Counted from the first letter of the stretch, positions 43,512-53,613 are shown. The stretch is DNA of 64,000 nt from Bacteroides intestinalis (GCF_902364365.1 NZ_CABJDN010000010.1:62001-126000), one strand, 5' to 3'. A program made the numbers and translations. The notes: generated from the sequence alone by a model not told the origin.

Positions 43512-46103
43512 ATGAAAAAGAAACTTCAGTTGCTCACTGGAATCGGATGCCTTTGCTTGTGCTTCCTTTCCTGTTCACAACCTCCCTACAAGAACCCGGC
43601 ACTGAGCCCGGAAGAGCGTGCCAATGATCTGGTAGGCCGACTCACACTAGAAGAGAAAGCCGCCCTGATGCAAAACACATCTCCCGCCGTTCCCCGACTG
43701 GGTATAAAAGCCTATGACTGGTGGAACGAAGCCCTGCACGGTGTAGGACGCGCCGGACTGGCAACCGTATTCCCGCAAGCCATCGGCATGGGAGCTTCTT
43801 TCAACAACGAATTACTTTACGACGTATTCACCGCAGTTTCGGACGAAGCACGCGCCAAAACCACCGAGTTCAGCAAAGAAGGAGGATTGAAGCGTTATCA
43901 GGGGCTGACCATGTGGACACCCAACATCAACATCTTCCGTGACCCGCGTTGGGGACGGGGGCAAGAAACTTACGGAGAAGACCCCTACCTCACCAGCCAG
44001 ATGGGAGTAGCAGTCGTATGCGGCCTGCAAGGTCCTGAGGGGGAGAAGTATGACAAGTTGCATGCCTGCGCCAAACACTATGCCGTACACTCCGGTCCGG
44101 AATGGAACCGTCACAGTTTCAATGTCGAGAACATCGACCCGCGTGATCTTTGGGAAACCTATCTGCCTGCATTTAAAGACCTCGTTCAAAAAGCCCATGT
44201 CAAAGAAGTGATGTGTGCCTACAACCGTTTTGAAGGTGAACCCTGTTGTGGAAGTAACCGCCTGTTAATGCAAATCCTCCGCGATGAATGGGGATACAAA
44301 GAAATAGTAGTGTCGGATTGCTGGGCAATCAGCGACTTCTACAATAAGGGTGCCCATGAAACCGATCCCGACAAACAACATGCCTCAGCCAAGGCCGTAC
44401 TCTCCGGAACAGATATAGAATGCGGAGATAGCTACGGATCACTGCCCGAGGCTGTAAAAGAAGGCCTGATTGACGAAAATCAAATAGATATCTCACTGAA
44501 GCGCCTGATGAAAGCCCGCTTTGAGCTGGGCGAAATGGACGAGCCCTCGCAAGTATCCTGGACACAGATTCCTTACAGTGTAGTAGATAGTAAGGAACAT
44601 CGTGAACTGGCACTCCGCATGGCACGTGAAAGTCTTGTGTTATTGCAAAATAACCAAGATATACTGCCTCTGAACAAAAATATGAAAGTAGCGCTCGTAG
44701 GCCCCAACGCCAATGACTCCGTAATGCAATGGGGTAACTATAATGGCTTCCCCGGACATACCGTTACTCTACTGGAAGGTATCCGCAAATACTTGCCCGA
44801 ATCACAGATCATCTATGAACCCGGATGCGACCTTACCTCCGACGTCACTTTACAAAGCGTATTCCAGCAATGCAGCATGGATGGCAAACAAGGTTTCAGT
44901 GCCAAATACTGGAACAATACGAAACAGGAAGGAACACCGGATGTGACAAACTATATCAGCACTCCTTTCCACTTCATCACCACCGGTGCCACTACTTTTG
45001 CAGCCGGCATCAACTTGCAAGATTTCTCCGCCAGCTACGAATCAGTATTCCGCCCTGTTAAAAGTGAAGACATCGCCTTCCGCTTCCAGACTCAAGGTAT
45101 AACGAAACTCTCTATTGACGGTAAGGAAGTGGCTGCAGGCATGAACTTCAAGAATAAAACCAAAGTCTATACCCTCCAGGCAGAAGCCGGAAAAGAATAT
45201 CATATCAAGATTGATTTTGCTTTCCGCAACCGTGATGCCGCACTCGATTTCGATATGGGACGCGAAGTTCCCGTCGACCTGAAACAGACTGTAAATAAGG
45301 TGAAAGAAGCAGATATCATCATTTTTGCCGGAGGTATATCCCCTGCAGTGGAAGGCGAAGAAATGCACGTCAACATCCCCGGTTTTAAAGGAGGTGACCG
45401 CGAAACCATCGAACTTCCGTCTATCCAAAGCCGTCTGCTTGCCGAACTAAAGAAAGCTGGGAAGAAGATTGTATTTGTCAACTTCTCCGGTTCTGCCATT
45501 GCCCTGACTCCCGAAACAAAAACATGCGATGCCATCTTGCAGGCATGGTATCCCGGTCAGGCAGGTGGTACGGCCATCGCAAACGTTCTATTCGGAGATT
45601 ATAACCCGGCCGGACGTCTTCCGGTGACTTTCTATAAGAGCACCAACCAATTGCCGGACTTCGAAGATTACTCCATGAAAGGACGCACTTACCGTTACAT
45701 GACGGAAGCTCCCCTCTTCCCCTTCGGACATGGATTGAGTTATACGACTTTCCAATATGGAAACGCTTTATTGAATACACCGGAAATCAAGGACGGAGAA
45801 CAAGTCACTCTAACCATCCCTGTTAGCAACACGGGTAAATACGATGGTGAAGAAGTTGTACAGGTATATCTGCGCCGTCCGGGTGATAAGGAAGGACCGT
45901 CGCACGCACTCCGTGCCTTCAAACGTGTAGCGATAGCTAAAGGAACAACAAATCAGGTTACCATACCTCTGAGCAAAGAAAACTTTGAATGGTTCGATAC
46001 GGGTACCAATACAATGCGACCGATAGAAGGTGAGTATGAAATACTATATGGCGGTACATCAGAATTGAAACAGCTGAAATCCATTCCTGTCACTATCAAA
46101 TAA
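43512..46103 (+). CDS. GH3 beta-xylosidase-like lipoprotein with PA14 insert
   Basis: 863 residues with a lipoprotein signal (C21, CFLSC). GH3 N-terminal barrel (about 30-360) has nucleophile D269 (VVSDCWAI) and the usual KHY and RWGRGQETYGEDPYL blocks. A PA14 domain (about 455-600) is inserted into the C-terminal sandwich (about 375-710), and a fibronectin type III-like domain ends the protein (about 760-860). This layout is common among Bacteroides beta-xylosidases and glucosidases. The next gene, 22 bp downstream, is a GH8 exo-oligoxylanase-like enzyme, which supports xylo-oligosaccharides as substrate. Confidence 0.92.
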   Translation: MKKKLQLLTGIGCLCLCFLSCSQPPYKNPALSPEERANDLVGRLTLEEKAALMQNTSPAVPRLGIKAYDWWNEALHGVGRAGLATVFPQAIGMGASFNNELLYDVFTAVSDEARAKTTEFSKEGGLKRYQGLTMWTPNINIFRDPRWGRGQETYGEDPYLTSQMGVAVVCGLQGPEGEKYDKLHACAKHYAVHSGPEWNRHSFNVENIDPRDLWETYLPAFKDLVQKAHVKEVMCAYNRFEGEPCCGSNRLLMQILRDEWGYKEIVVSDCWAISDFYNKGAHETDPDKQHASAKAVLSGTDIECGDSYGSLPEAVKEGLIDENQIDISLKRLMKARFELGEMDEPSQVSWTQIPYSVVDSKEHRELALRMARESLVLLQNNQDILPLNKNMKVALVGPNANDSVMQWGNYNGFPGHTVTLLEGIRKYLPESQIIYEPGCDLTSDVTLQSVFQQCSMDGKQGFSAKYWNNTKQEGTPDVTNYISTPFHFITTGATTFAAGINLQDFSASYESVFRPVKSEDIAFRFQTQGITKLSIDGKEVAAGMNFKNKTKVYTLQAEAGKEYHIKIDFAFRNRDAALDFDMGREVPVDLKQTVNKVKEADIIIFAGGISPAVEGEEMHVNIPGFKGGDRETIELPSIQSRLLAELKKAGKKIVFVNFSGSAIALTPETKTCDAILQAWYPGQAGGTAIANVLFGDYNPAGRLPVTFYKSTNQLPDFEDYSMKGRTYRYMTEAPLFPFGHGLSYTTFQYGNALLNTPEIKDGEQVTLTIPVSNTGKYDGEEVVQVYLRRPGDKEGPSHALRAFKRVAIAKGTTNQVTIPLSKENFEWFDTGTNTMRPIEGEYEILYGGTSELKQLKSIPVTIK

Positions 46104-46125
46104 TGATTCTATTAAAGTTACTCCT

Positions 46126-47385
46126 ATGAAGAACTTATTCTACCTTCTCCTATGCCTCATCGCCGGTACATCGTGCAGCCAGGCAGACCCCACAAAGCCT
46201 TGGGATAAAGGTGCCTTTGAAACGCAAAAGTACCGGAATCTTTTCGCTGAGATGGGTTACAAACAGGCAGATATCGATGCCAAACTTCAATCCGTCTTCA
46301 ACGGCGTATTCTACGGTCCGGACAAAGTTTACTTTGAAGTAGGTGATTCCATGGCATACATCAGTGACATCAAGAACCATGATGTCCGTACCGAAGGTAT
46401 GTCTTACGGATTAATGATTGCTGTCCAGTTCGACCGTAAAGACATCTTCGACCGCCTTTGGCGATGGGGCACAAAGTACATGCAGCACCAAGACGGTCCG
46501 TTGAAAGGATACTTCGCCTGGAGCTGCGAGACGGACGGTACCCGTAACTCCCAAGGGCCGGCCTCCGACGGAGAACTTTACTATGTAACCGCCCTCATCT
46601 TCGCCTCCAACCGTTGGGGAAATGATACCGGCATCAACTACCTTGCCGAAGCCCGGAATATCCTGAACTGTTCCATGGAGAAAGATGGTACAGACCGCGT
46701 AATACCTTTTATCAACGTAGAGCATAAGCTTATCACCTTCGTCCCCGACATACGGGGTGGCCTCTTCACCGATCCATCTTATCACGTACCCGCTTTCTAT
46801 GAAGTATGGGCACGCTGGGCCGATGATGGCAGAGCCGACTTCTGGCGTGAATGTGCCGAACGTAGTCGTGAATACCTGCACAAAAGCATCCACCCCGTAA
46901 CCGGTCTGAACCCCGATTACAACAACTATGACGGCAGCCTGCTGGGCAATAACCGCATTATTGGTGATGCTTTCCGCTTCGACTCCTGGCGTGTACCGAT
47001 GAATATTGCTTTAGATTACTCTTGGGCATGTGCCGACAAAGAGTGGCAACAGGAATACGGCAATAAAATCCAGAACTTTCTCTACAGTCAGGGCATTGAT
47101 ACCTTCGTAGACCAGTACAACATAGACGGTACGCAGGTAAAAGATACCCTCAAAGCCGGAGAACACAAGGCGTTGAGACACTCTTTAGGTTTGGTAGCCA
47201 CTTCTGCCGCCGCCTCACTGATGTGCACTCACGAGAAAAGCCGTGAGTTCGTAGACAAGTTGTGGAACGCAAAACACGAGCCGTATGAAGACGGATACTT
47301 CGATGCTTACTATGACGGACTGCTCCGCCTCTTCGCTTTTATGCACCTGAGCGGAAACTACCACATCATCTTCCCTGAGAAGTAA
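46126..47385 (+). CDS. GH8 reducing-end exo-oligoxylanase-like lipoprotein
   Basis: 419 residues, lipoprotein signal with C17 (AGTSC). It is an (alpha/alpha)6-barrel GH8 with general acid E90 (VRTEGMSYGLM) and an acidic SDGELYYV block near D148. The full sequence resembles reducing-end xylose-releasing exo-oligoxylanases (EC 3.2.1.156) more than cellulases or chitosanases. With the GH3 encoded just before it, it would split xylo-oligosaccharides from both ends. It ends at a strong bidirectional terminator. Confidence 0.9.
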   Translation: MKNLFYLLLCLIAGTSCSQADPTKPWDKGAFETQKYRNLFAEMGYKQADIDAKLQSVFNGVFYGPDKVYFEVGDSMAYISDIKNHDVRTEGMSYGLMIAVQFDRKDIFDRLWRWGTKYMQHQDGPLKGYFAWSCETDGTRNSQGPASDGELYYVTALIFASNRWGNDTGINYLAEARNILNCSMEKDGTDRVIPFINVEHKLITFVPDIRGGLFTDPSYHVPAFYEVWARWADDGRADFWRECAERSREYLHKSIHPVTGLNPDYNNYDGSLLGNNRIIGDAFRFDSWRVPMNIALDYSWACADKEWQQEYGNKIQNFLYSQGIDTFVDQYNIDGTQVKDTLKAGEHKALRHSLGLVATSAAASLMCTHEKSREFVDKLWNAKHEPYEDGYFDAYYDGLLRLFAFMHLSGNYHIIFPEK

Positions 47386-47401
47386 ACTTAGAGCATAACC
47401 C

Positions 47402-47455
47402 TAAAAAAAGAAACAGTAGATTCAGGATTTACATCCTATTCTACTGTTTCTTCAC
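47402..47455. terminator. Bidirectional terminator between GH8 and PUL B
   Basis: A perfect 13-bp stem (AAGAAACAGTAGA at 47408-47420 with TCTACTGTTTCTT at 47440-47452) has an A-run on one side and T-rich sequence on the other. It lies between convergent genes. Confidence 0.9.
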
Positions 47456-47515
47456 TAATTAACTAATCCTAAAAACATCCTACCATATAATTGCAGAGAT
47501 TTGGTAAAAAGATAG

Positions 47516-50005
47516 TTATTTCAGTTGAGGGAAACCATCCCTCCAGATAATCTTTCGTTGTGAAAGGAACCAGGTTCTGCCGAAATCCTCATTGCCCTGA
47601 TAGAAGAGGTAGGTCTGCCCGTCTTTATCTTTGAAGATATGGGGATGACCCGATTCGCAATAATTCCAGGCTCCCGGATCTCCATTTGTCAGGAAAGGTT
47701 TATTCGAAACTTTCCTCCAGTGGATACCATCTGTACTGGTTGCCAGTCCTATCTGCTGCGGACGGTTATTGTAAGCTCCTGCATAGAACATATATAGCGT
47801 ACCATTCATCTCTACTACCGAAGGAGCCTCTATACAAGTTTCCTCCCACGGCCATTCGGGAATCAGAATGGCACGGTCACAGGCCTCCGTCCATGTTTCC
47901 CGATTGAAATTCGTACCTGCAGGAGCAGTAGCCACACCTACAATCTGTTTCACATAGTCGGGTGTACGGGTAGCATAATAAAGGAAATACTTTCCTTTTG
48001 CAAATATGACTTCCGCATCAATGGCCCGTCCGCAATTCCAGTCACCCGCTTTAGGGGCAAAAATAGGATTGGTAGCATTACGCGTGAAGTTCACGCCATC
48101 CACCGACCATGCATGACAGATCGCATCTTTCTTATCATTACCATACGTTTGATAGAACAGATGGATCGTATCGTTACGCACCAGCGCACCCGGTGCACAC
48201 AAGCCCTTAGCCTCATAGTCGGCAGCCGGAGACAAGGAACCGATAGGCTTCCATTGCGTCAGGTCCGTACTCTCTGCTATACCTATTCCCCAACCCGAAT
48301 TTCCCTTAGGAGGTACAGAATAATACATCAGGTACTTCCCGTGGAATGGAATCACATGCGGATCTTTCGAGAAAGGCCAGCCTGTACGGGTAGTATCGGC
48401 AAACAACATCGGAGAGTCCTGATGTTTAGGCAGCACATTGTGCTTTATCGCCCAGTATTCCCACTCATTCCGCAACTTCTTCAGTACATCGGGATGCTGG
48501 GAAGCAAGATTATGTTTCTCTGTACGGTCTTTCACTATGTCGTAGAGTTCCCATTCCGTGCCTGCTTCATCACGTATTGCTTTCCAGTTACCATAACGGA
48601 TGGCACGATTACCCTGATGCTCCCAGTACATATATTCGTGCAGGGAAGGCACTTTCTCCGTAATGGCGGGGAACAGACTGGTACCTACCAAAGGATGAAT
48701 CTTATTTCCACCATGATAGGTTTCAGGATATGCAGCACCTGTTGCTTCCAGAACAGTAGGCATAATATCCGGCAGATATCCCGGAGTAGTACACAAATTG
48801 CCATGCCGGTTGCCCAGTTTCTTGTTCCAGGAAAAGATAAGAGGAGTGGATATACCACCTTCGTAAGAACGGCATTTGTATTTCCGGAACGGAGTGTTCG
48901 AGGTTTGCGCCCAGGCTCTACCATAGGACGGCATATTATTGCAGGCAGGATTATTAATATCTTCCTGCTTGCCACCTCCCAATTCCAGATAAGGTTCGGC
49001 ACAAGCACCATTGTCTGCAAGGAACAGGATTAAGGTATTATCCAGTTGTTTGGTTTTCTTCAGGTAGTCGATCACCTTACCTACGTTGTAGTCCACACAG
49101 TGTACCTGTGCTGCATACACAGCCATGCGATAGGCGGATTCATCCTTTTCTTTCTCCGTCAGTTCATCCCAGGAACGGTTTTCCCATTCGGCGAAACCAA
49201 CGTTCTTATCGATAATACCCATCTTCTGCATCCGGTTGTAACGCTCCTGGCGTATCTTATCCCAACCCTTGGAACGGTAAAGTTTGGTAAACTTCTGAAT
49301 GTCTTCCTCTTTTGCCTGCAAGGGCCAATGCGGAGCATTGAAAGCCAGATACAGGAAGAACGGTTTGTCATCCTTCTGTTCACCAACAAACTGAAGGGCA
49401 TGATCAGTGAAAGCATCCGTGGTATAGTAAGGGGCTTCAGGTGCAGGCAGATGTTCATTGTCCAGCGTCAGACCACGTCCACCTTCCGGACGTAAGTAAC
49501 TGGCAGCGCCTGCCAGAATACCGTAGAAGCGTTCGAACCCTCTCTGCAAAGGCCATTTCTCTTGCCCGTGCATACCCAAGTGCCACTTACCTGCCATATA
49601 GGTATGATAACCGTTTTCTTTCAGCACTTCGGCAATGGTGACACAATTACGATTCAGATAACCCTGATAACCTTCGGAACCCCAATCATTGATATCCCGT
49701 TGCGTCTCTTTCTTAAACGTTCCCGGGTCCTCGGACATCTGCCCGATACCTGCCTGGTGTTGATAAAGTCCGGTCATCAGACTGGCACGCGCCGGACAAG
49801 AACGGGATGTATTATAGAACTGGGTAAAGCGAACCCCGGTAGATGCCAACTTATCGAGATTCGGGGTCATAATCTCACCCCCATAACAACCGATGTCGGA
49901 ATAGCCCATGTCGTCTACCAGAAAGATAACGACATTCGGCTTCTCTTGTGCCCAACAGAGGGGAGCAATCATTAATGGGGTTAAAGCAATAATATTCTTT
50001 CTCAT
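47516..50005 (-). CDS. Sulfatase fused to a GH43-like propeller
   Basis: 829 residues with a signal peptide (about 1-19). Residues about 22-530 are an S1 sulfatase: metal-site D31/D32 (FLVDDMGYSD), formylglycine motif S69-C-P-A-R73 (serine-type), K140/H142 (AGKWHLG) and D331/N332 (ADNG). Residues about 540-829 are a five-bladed propeller of the GH43/GH32 type, with candidate acids D548 (KDPHVI), D664 (AIDAEVIF) and E727 (CIEAPSV). Unlike the PUL A sulfatase its core motifs are complete. One chain could remove sulfate and the sugar carrying it, or the sugar exposed next to it; the order is unknown. It is the last gene of PUL B. Confidence 0.88.
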   Translation of the reverse strand: MRKNIIALTPLMIAPLCWAQEKPNVVIFLVDDMGYSDIGCYGGEIMTPNLDKLASTGVRFTQFYNTSRSCPARASLMTGLYQHQAGIGQMSEDPGTFKKETQRDINDWGSEGYQGYLNRNCVTIAEVLKENGYHTYMAGKWHLGMHGQEKWPLQRGFERFYGILAGAASYLRPEGGRGLTLDNEHLPAPEAPYYTTDAFTDHALQFVGEQKDDKPFFLYLAFNAPHWPLQAKEEDIQKFTKLYRSKGWDKIRQERYNRMQKMGIIDKNVGFAEWENRSWDELTEKEKDESAYRMAVYAAQVHCVDYNVGKVIDYLKKTKQLDNTLILFLADNGACAEPYLELGGGKQEDINNPACNNMPSYGRAWAQTSNTPFRKYKCRSYEGGISTPLIFSWNKKLGNRHGNLCTTPGYLPDIMPTVLEATGAAYPETYHGGNKIHPLVGTSLFPAITEKVPSLHEYMYWEHQGNRAIRYGNWKAIRDEAGTEWELYDIVKDRTEKHNLASQHPDVLKKLRNEWEYWAIKHNVLPKHQDSPMLFADTTRTGWPFSKDPHVIPFHGKYLMYYSVPPKGNSGWGIGIAESTDLTQWKPIGSLSPAADYEAKGLCAPGALVRNDTIHLFYQTYGNDKKDAICHAWSVDGVNFTRNATNPIFAPKAGDWNCGRAIDAEVIFAKGKYFLYYATRTPDYVKQIVGVATAPAGTNFNRETWTEACDRAILIPEWPWEETCIEAPSVVEMNGTLYMFYAGAYNNRPQQIGLATSTDGIHWRKVSNKPFLTNGDPGAWNYCESGHPHIFKDKDGQTYLFYQGNEDFGRTWFLSQRKIIWRDGFPQLK

Positions 50006-50118
50006 AAAGCCTATATTTTGAAATTATTTTATGATAATCTGCAGGGGTTTCCTGTAAATGATAACTCGTAAGCCTGTTATTGTAAGGTGGCTAAAATATA
50101 AATTATCACTTGCAATAC

Positions 50119-50126
50119 CAAATATA
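50119..50126 (-). promoter_or_regulatory. Possible -7 box for the sulfatase-GH43 gene
   Basis: TATATTTG on the minus strand fits TAnnTTTG, 114 bp before the start at 50005. No -33 box at the usual spacing, so this is weak support for a separate promoter. Confidence 0.35.
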
Positions 50127-50202
50127 TAATGCCCAAAAGCCTCTACATAACTCCCAAGAACTCTTTCCCTTATTCCTTTCAGCAAGATCTCCTTGAGACT
50201 TC

Positions 50203-50227
50203 ATGCAAAAGATGGCATCTTTTGCAT
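50203..50227 (-). terminator. Near-perfect palindrome after a GH43 gene
   Basis: ATGCAAAAGATG and CATCTTTTGCAT flank a single G. It lies 30-54 nt downstream of the GH43 stop codon at 50257 on the minus strand. No T-run follows, so a protein-binding or attenuating role is also possible. Confidence 0.5.
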
Positions 50228-50256
50228 CAGCGGAATAAGACATAAGAGCCAAAGGG

Positions 50257-51399
50257 TTAGGGCTGAAACCTCTGCGCCTCATCCGGTCCGGGCACAGCAT
50301 ATGCAGGGTCGATAGCGCGGATATAAACATCCCCGTCTTTCCCTGTCTTTACTTCCAGAGGAACGATCGTAGTTCCCTGCTCATTGATGGTCTGAGCAGT
50401 CTCACTTAAATCGCGATTCTGAATGCCTACTTTGGATACAGGTGCGATATTCCCGTTAAAAAATGCCGTGCACCACCATTGCCCCTTCTTATCCCGGAAG
50501 GGAGTTCCATGCCCCAGGAAACGACCGGCAAAACGACGTTCACTGTAAGGACCGGTAATCCGGTCGGCTGTGCAATAATACAGATTATATGATCCCTTAC
50601 GGGAGTCATCCGTAGACCATGCCGTACCGAAAAGTACATACTTCTTTCCTATCTTCCGTATAGTTGCACCTTCGTGCCCGATGCTGCGGTCGGAAGGATC
50701 AATATGTACAGGCTTTGCTGCCAATCCCTGAAAATTCGGTTTCAGAGGGGCAATCTCGGTATTGCTCCACGTCAGATACCAAGTGCCATCGTCATCACGA
50801 AAAAGAGAAGGATCGTGCTTATCTCTCATATCATCTCCCATAGGGAAAGCGAAAGAATCATTCTTATCCGCATGATCGGCAATAATAAGATTGGCGCCAT
50901 TACCTACAGGTTCGGGTGAGGTATGTACAAATACCCATTTGCCATCTACCCGGTACATTTCGGGAGCCCAAAGCAACCAGTTTTTCTTAGATTTATTCTG
51001 GAAAGCATCCGGGAATTGCCGGGCCCAGTATCCCTTTTCCAACGAAAAGGGTTCGCCCAGATATTCCCATTCAGCAAGATCCGGGCTACGCCATACGCGA
51101 ATCTGATAACCGACTATACTCGGTTTCAAACCCATCTTCCGGGAAACATGGTCCAGTCCCAGATTATAGGGATCTCCAGCTTCACGGGTATCTCCATACG
51201 TAGGTGTGGTACCAGTCAGATAATAGAAACCATCCTCACATAAGTAGATATATGGATCTCGTATCCACCCGTCTTTCAGATAGACTGCCCGGTTATGCTG
51301 CTTCACAGCTTTCCGGATTTCTTTCTTATCCTGGGCTTTCGCAAGAAACGATACGCCTATCAGGAGTATGAAGCAAAAGAATAATCGGTTTCTCATCAT
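50257..51399 (-). CDS. GH43-family enzyme (first of the adjacent pair)
   Basis: 380 residues with a signal peptide (about 1-22). Five-bladed propeller with base D48 (WIRDPYIYL), D196 (KHDPSLF) and acid E243 (GHEGATI), the complete GH43 triad. No binding module is attached. GH43 enzymes usually release arabinose, xylose or galactose from branches; the subfamily is not recognised. It is 26 bp after the other GH43 gene and is followed by a palindrome and a 251-bp gap. Confidence 0.88.
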   Translation of the reverse strand: MMRNRLFFCFILLIGVSFLAKAQDKKEIRKAVKQHNRAVYLKDGWIRDPYIYLCEDGFYYLTGTTPTYGDTREAGDPYNLGLDHVSRKMGLKPSIVGYQIRVWRSPDLAEWEYLGEPFSLEKGYWARQFPDAFQNKSKKNWLLWAPEMYRVDGKWVFVHTSPEPVGNGANLIIADHADKNDSFAFPMGDDMRDKHDPSLFRDDDGTWYLTWSNTEIAPLKPNFQGLAAKPVHIDPSDRSIGHEGATIRKIGKKYVLFGTAWSTDDSRKGSYNLYYCTADRITGPYSERRFAGRFLGHGTPFRDKKGQWWCTAFFNGNIAPVSKVGIQNRDLSETAQTINEQGTTIVPLEVKTGKDGDVYIRAIDPAYAVPGPDEAQRFQP

Positions 51400-51425
51400 C
51401 AGGGTTTCTTTTTATCGGATGGACA

Positions 51426-52553
51426 TTACTTTGCAGAAGTTGCTACTGTTCCCGACGGTTTATTCAGACGGGCCGTTGTAGGAAGCGGAGTTCCGAAATC
51501 GGGATAGTCGTTCTCGAGCCATACAAACTTCTGGGCACGTGGTGAACGGGTATCTCCAGCACCTTCAGGATCTACCTGTGTATCGCGTGCATGATACAGG
51601 ATATACCATTCCGTACCATCGGGAGAGGGGAAGAAGCTATTGTGTCCTGTACCGTATACGCCGTTCTCAGGCGACTGTTTGAATACAGGTTGCTGGGATT
51701 TAGACCATGACTTCGGGTCCAACATATCACTGTCAGTGCTTGCCGTCAGCATACCCAGAGCATAATACGGAGTCCATACCCCACTGGCGGAATAAGCTAT
51801 ATGAACATACTTACCTTTAGGACTCAACAAGGGTTGAGGACCTTCATTTACAAAAATATCGTAAGAAGGATTCCAGCCGTTCTCGTTCTTATGATGTCTT
51901 TCCCACTCCAATTCCGGTTTGGAAATCAGAACTCTCTCGGAGCCCAGTGTCCAGGGGTTCTCCATACGGGCAATATAGATACACTGAGTTTCGGTATCCA
52001 CACGGCGGGTTTGCCAACCGGACCATACCATATACAATTCACCTTTATTCTGGAACACAGAACCGTCGATAGCCCAGTTGTTATCCTTGTCCGTACTGAT
52101 ACGGCCTTTCATTACAAACTCTCCATCAAAAGGATCTCTGTTTACATTCTCCAATACATACATCTGGTGATTGTCCGTATTACCATCATCAGCGGCATAA
52201 TAGATATACCATTTGCCATCGATATTATGGATTTCAGGTGCCCAAAGATGGTATTTATTAGAAGGATCGGTAGGAATCCAGACAGTCTTCCGGGGAGCAT
52301 TCTTCACATCGGTAACGTCAGTAGTCTTCCAGAGTACCAGACTATCTTGCACGGTATGCATATAGTAGTAAGTACCTTCATGGAACAGCGCCCAGGGATC
52401 AGGACCTTTCTGGAACAAAGGGTTCACATACGTAGTTGCCAGAGAATCAACCTCTGCCAATCCGTCTTTCTTCACTTTAGTATTTCCACATGAGGTTACA
52501 GAAAGTAATGCTGCGACTCCCAGCATCACAACAAAGCAATTCTTAATTTTCAT
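51426..52553 (-). CDS. GH43-family lipoprotein (second of the adjacent pair)
   Basis: 375 residues with a lipobox (C22, SVTSC). The propeller triad is D52 (GPDPWALF), D163 (WAIDGSVF) and E237 (VNEGPQPL). The lipid anchor distinguishes it from the neighbour, so the two may work on different sides of the outer membrane. It resembles arabinofuranosidase-type GH43 enzymes in length and motif spacing. It follows the unknown protein gene by 31 bp. Confidence 0.88.
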   Translation of the reverse strand: MKIKNCFVVMLGVAALLSVTSCGNTKVKKDGLAEVDSLATTYVNPLFQKGPDPWALFHEGTYYYMHTVQDSLVLWKTTDVTDVKNAPRKTVWIPTDPSNKYHLWAPEIHNIDGKWYIYYAADDGNTDNHQMYVLENVNRDPFDGEFVMKGRISTDKDNNWAIDGSVFQNKGELYMVWSGWQTRRVDTETQCIYIARMENPWTLGSERVLISKPELEWERHHKNENGWNPSYDIFVNEGPQPLLSPKGKYVHIAYSASGVWTPYYALGMLTASTDSDMLDPKSWSKSQQPVFKQSPENGVYGTGHNSFFPSPDGTEWYILYHARDTQVDPEGAGDTRSPRAQKFVWLENDYPDFGTPLPTTARLNKPSGTVATSAK

Positions 52554-52584
52554 ATTTTATCATATTAGAGTTGTTGACTATTAG

Positions 52585-53613
52585 TTACCAGGCTCTGTAT
52601 TTAGCCATCGGATTGGTTACATTCCAACGGAAATATTCGTATGCAGTATGAACGGATGCACGCTGAAAAGCAGGCATTTCATAAAGCAACCGTCCACCTT
52701 CACCCACCAATTCCACTTTAACCGTCTTCGAACGGTCTATCGCTTTCAATACTTCAGGAAACACGAAGGTGCGCGTATCAAGTTCTTCCACTGCTTTACC
52801 ACCATCTGTTACGTCGGAATATTCTATCTCCAAAGGAAGTTCATACGTAATGTCGTCCAGAATAAACCGGATAAGATTCATCTTGAAAGACTTTCCGGCA
52901 GGATATTTATAGCTGACTTTAAAGGCCGACTGGATATTATTCTCTTTACTTTCCTGATTATAGAAGGCGAGCATCACCGATGCACCGTTCGCCTCATAGT
53001 TATAAGGTCCATACCACACTTTGTGTGATACTCCCGGATAGAAAGTTTCAACTACCGGAAAATGGAATAAAGAATAGAACTCCACTTTGCCGGGCAGTAG
53101 TCTTACAGCATAATCCGGATCGGAATAAACCACAGCACCTCCCTGTTCATAATCTGCTTTCTTAAAATGTCTGACCAGGTTCTTTTCTATTGCTGCACGC
53201 TTAGCATTATCCTGGGTATCATAAAACAGGGTAATGCCATAAATCACGCTGTCGCAGAATTGATAGGAAACTCCTGAAAAGATACTTTTACTATAAAAAG
53301 GTCGCACAGTACTTTCTGCCATATTCTCATTTTGACCCGCCAATTCTATCTCCGAAGCAGTATTCAGTCGAAAGCCGAAAGGGATGACCTCACGTGCACC
53401 GTAATCTTCCAGATCGGGCAAGTTTAGCATCAAATTCTTCTGGTTATTGTAGAGGGTACTCAATAACCCGTACTGTCTCTCGGGAGCACCCTTCAGTTCA
53501 ACGGTTTGCCCGGTAGCAGCCAAATATTCATCTACTTGTTTCAGACGGGGTTGTTGTGCAAAAACCTGAATGACACCAACCCACAATAGCATTGTTACGA
53601 TATAATATTTCAT
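52585..53613 (-). CDS. Secreted protein of unknown function in PUL B
   Basis: 342 residues from the ATG at 53613, chosen because it starts a clear signal peptide (MKYYIVTMLLWVGVIQVFAQ); the upstream part of the frame overlaps the neighbouring gene in another register. The mature protein looks mainly beta-stranded, with YQFCDSVIYGITLFYD near residue 120 and aromatic-rich strands to the end. No catalytic motif or family is recognised. It lies 14 bp after the six-hairpin-like gene and before two GH43 genes, so it is probably an undescribed enzyme or binding protein for the same glycan. Confidence 0.8.
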   Translation of the reverse strand: MKYYIVTMLLWVGVIQVFAQQPRLKQVDEYLAATGQTVELKGAPERQYGLLSTLYNNQKNLMLNLPDLEDYGAREVIPFGFRLNTASEIELAGQNENMAESTVRPFYSKSIFSGVSYQFCDSVIYGITLFYDTQDNAKRAAIEKNLVRHFKKADYEQGGAVVYSDPDYAVRLLPGKVEFYSLFHFPVVETFYPGVSHKVWYGPYNYEANGASVMLAFYNQESKENNIQSAFKVSYKYPAGKSFKMNLIRFILDDITYELPLEIEYSDVTDGGKAVEELDTRTFVFPEVLKAIDRSKTVKVELVGEGGRLLYEMPAFQRASVHTAYEYFRWNVTNPMAKYRAW

